From contig JAIPEV010000133.1 in NCBI GenBank assembly GCA_021736965.1, positions 1-5,407 on the forward strand: DNA of 5,407 nucleotides, given 5' to 3'. The notes under the pieces were generated by a model that did not search any database, was not told the origin of the DNA, and saw only the letters and a list, made by a program, of their open reading frames with translations. The stretch is from Halanaerobiales bacterium. GTDB lineage: Bacteria > Bacillota > Halanaerobiia > Halanaerobiales > M55B127. Made by a program: the position numbers and the translations under genes. Positions 5,025 through 5,407 of this stretch are shown here, piece after piece; positions within the stretch are counted from its first letter, which is position 1; each line of letters opens with the position of its first letter.

Positions 5025-5407
5025 ATGAAGAGTAAAGTATTTAAGCTGATCATAATATTAATAGTTTTAATTTTTGCAGTATATGCTGTATATTACTTTA
5101 TTTCTCAAACAGATTTATTAGTTAAAGAGAAATCTATAAACTTATATTTTTCTACTGATGATGCAATGTATTTAGATTCAGAACAAAAAACAATCAAAGG
5201 TAAAAATTTATATATAGAGGCTTTAAATTCACTAATTGATGGCCCTTCCAAAGCTGAGTTGTCAAAAACAATTCCGACTGGAGTAGAGATTTTGGATGTC
5301 TCTAGGAAAAATGATATAATACAGGTTGATTTTAGTGAAGAATTAGTTACAAATCATTGGGGAGGATCTACAGGAGAAAGAATGACTGTATATTCTATAG
5401 TGTATAC
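5025..5407 (+). CDS. GerMN-domain membrane-anchored protein, 5' part
   Basis: The ATG at 5025 follows a GAGGTG ribosome site (5012-5017) that overlaps the amidase stop codon, so the two genes are probably co-transcribed and coupled. The 127 codons visible encode a short basic start (MKSKVFK) and one hydrophobic segment (residues 8-26), a membrane anchor or uncleaved signal without a lipobox cysteine. The GerMN domain (PF10646) follows, with INLYFSTDDAMYL (38-50), EALNSLIDGPSKAEL (65-79), IPTGVEILDV (83-92), VDFSEEL (101-107) and GSTGERMTVYSIV (114-126). GerMN domains occur in the spore germination/sporulation protein GerM and in lipoproteins such as LpqB, and are thought to bind at the cell envelope. 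In Bacillus gerM is followed by rph; whether that holds here lies beyond the window. The 3' end is missing. Confidence 0.88.
   Translation, partial: MKSKVFKLIIILIVLIFAVYAVYYFISQTDLLVKEKSINLYFSTDDAMYLDSEQKTIKGKNLYIEALNSLIDGPSKAELSKTIPTGVEILDVSRKNDIIQVDFSEELVTNHWGGSTGERMTVYSIVY

Noticed and set aside
1..5407. CRISPR arrays, tRNA or rRNA genes, insertion sequences, toxin-antitoxin or defence genes
   Set aside because: I saw no direct-repeat array, no tRNA-like cloverleaf, no transposase and no defence-type domain. The coding content is accounted for by housekeeping, regulatory and envelope genes.

Overview
The window is strongly A+T-rich. It has short intergenic gaps, purine-rich Shine-Dalgarno sites and sigma-A-like promoters. 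Its gene content is a NifX/NifB-fold protein with a DUF5320 protein, FdhD, a TetR regulator, a YlxP-like DUF503 protein, a multi-AMIN N-acetylmuramoyl-L-alanine amidase and a GerMN-domain protein. This points to an anaerobic, low-GC Gram-positive bacterium (Firmicutes sensu lato). A Halanaerobiales- or Clostridia-type genome is my best guess, but the lineage is inferred from gene content only.

Layout. Bases 1-285 hold the 3' end of a NifX-like (dinitrogenase iron-molybdenum cofactor biosynthesis family) gene, followed by a modest terminator. A near-consensus promoter at 330-358, overlapped by a small palindrome, then drives a short DUF5320 gene (403-720). A strong bidirectional terminator (728-762) separates this from fdhD, which runs leftward (769-1557). 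A divergent promoter region of about 200 bases (1558-1759) follows. It contains a near-perfect 20-base inverted repeat that brackets the promoter of a TetR-family regulator. The TetR reading frame (1760-2362) is cut at codon 62 by one in-frame TAA, with the rest of the frame intact. A DUF503/YlxP-like gene starts 5 bases after it, in what looks like the same transcript. After a 126-base gap come a 745-residue exported cell-wall amidase (2776-5013) and, 11 bases later, a membrane-anchored GerMN protein that runs off the window (5025-5407).

How the genes work together. The NifX-like and DUF5320 genes form a pair often seen together in anaerobes, probably linked to iron-sulfur or metal-cofactor handling, though DUF5320 has no established function. 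FdhD is needed to sulfurate the molybdenum or tungsten cofactor of formate dehydrogenase, but no formate dehydrogenase gene is present here. The amidase and GerMN proteins are a cell-envelope (peptidoglycan remodelling and/or sporulation) pair in one operon.

I did not find a clear new multi-gene system. The points most worth a second look are the inverted repeat around the tetR promoter, the single nonsense codon in tetR, the repeated AGTTAY hexamers at the DUF5320 promoter, and the single cysteine in the FdhD active-loop motif.
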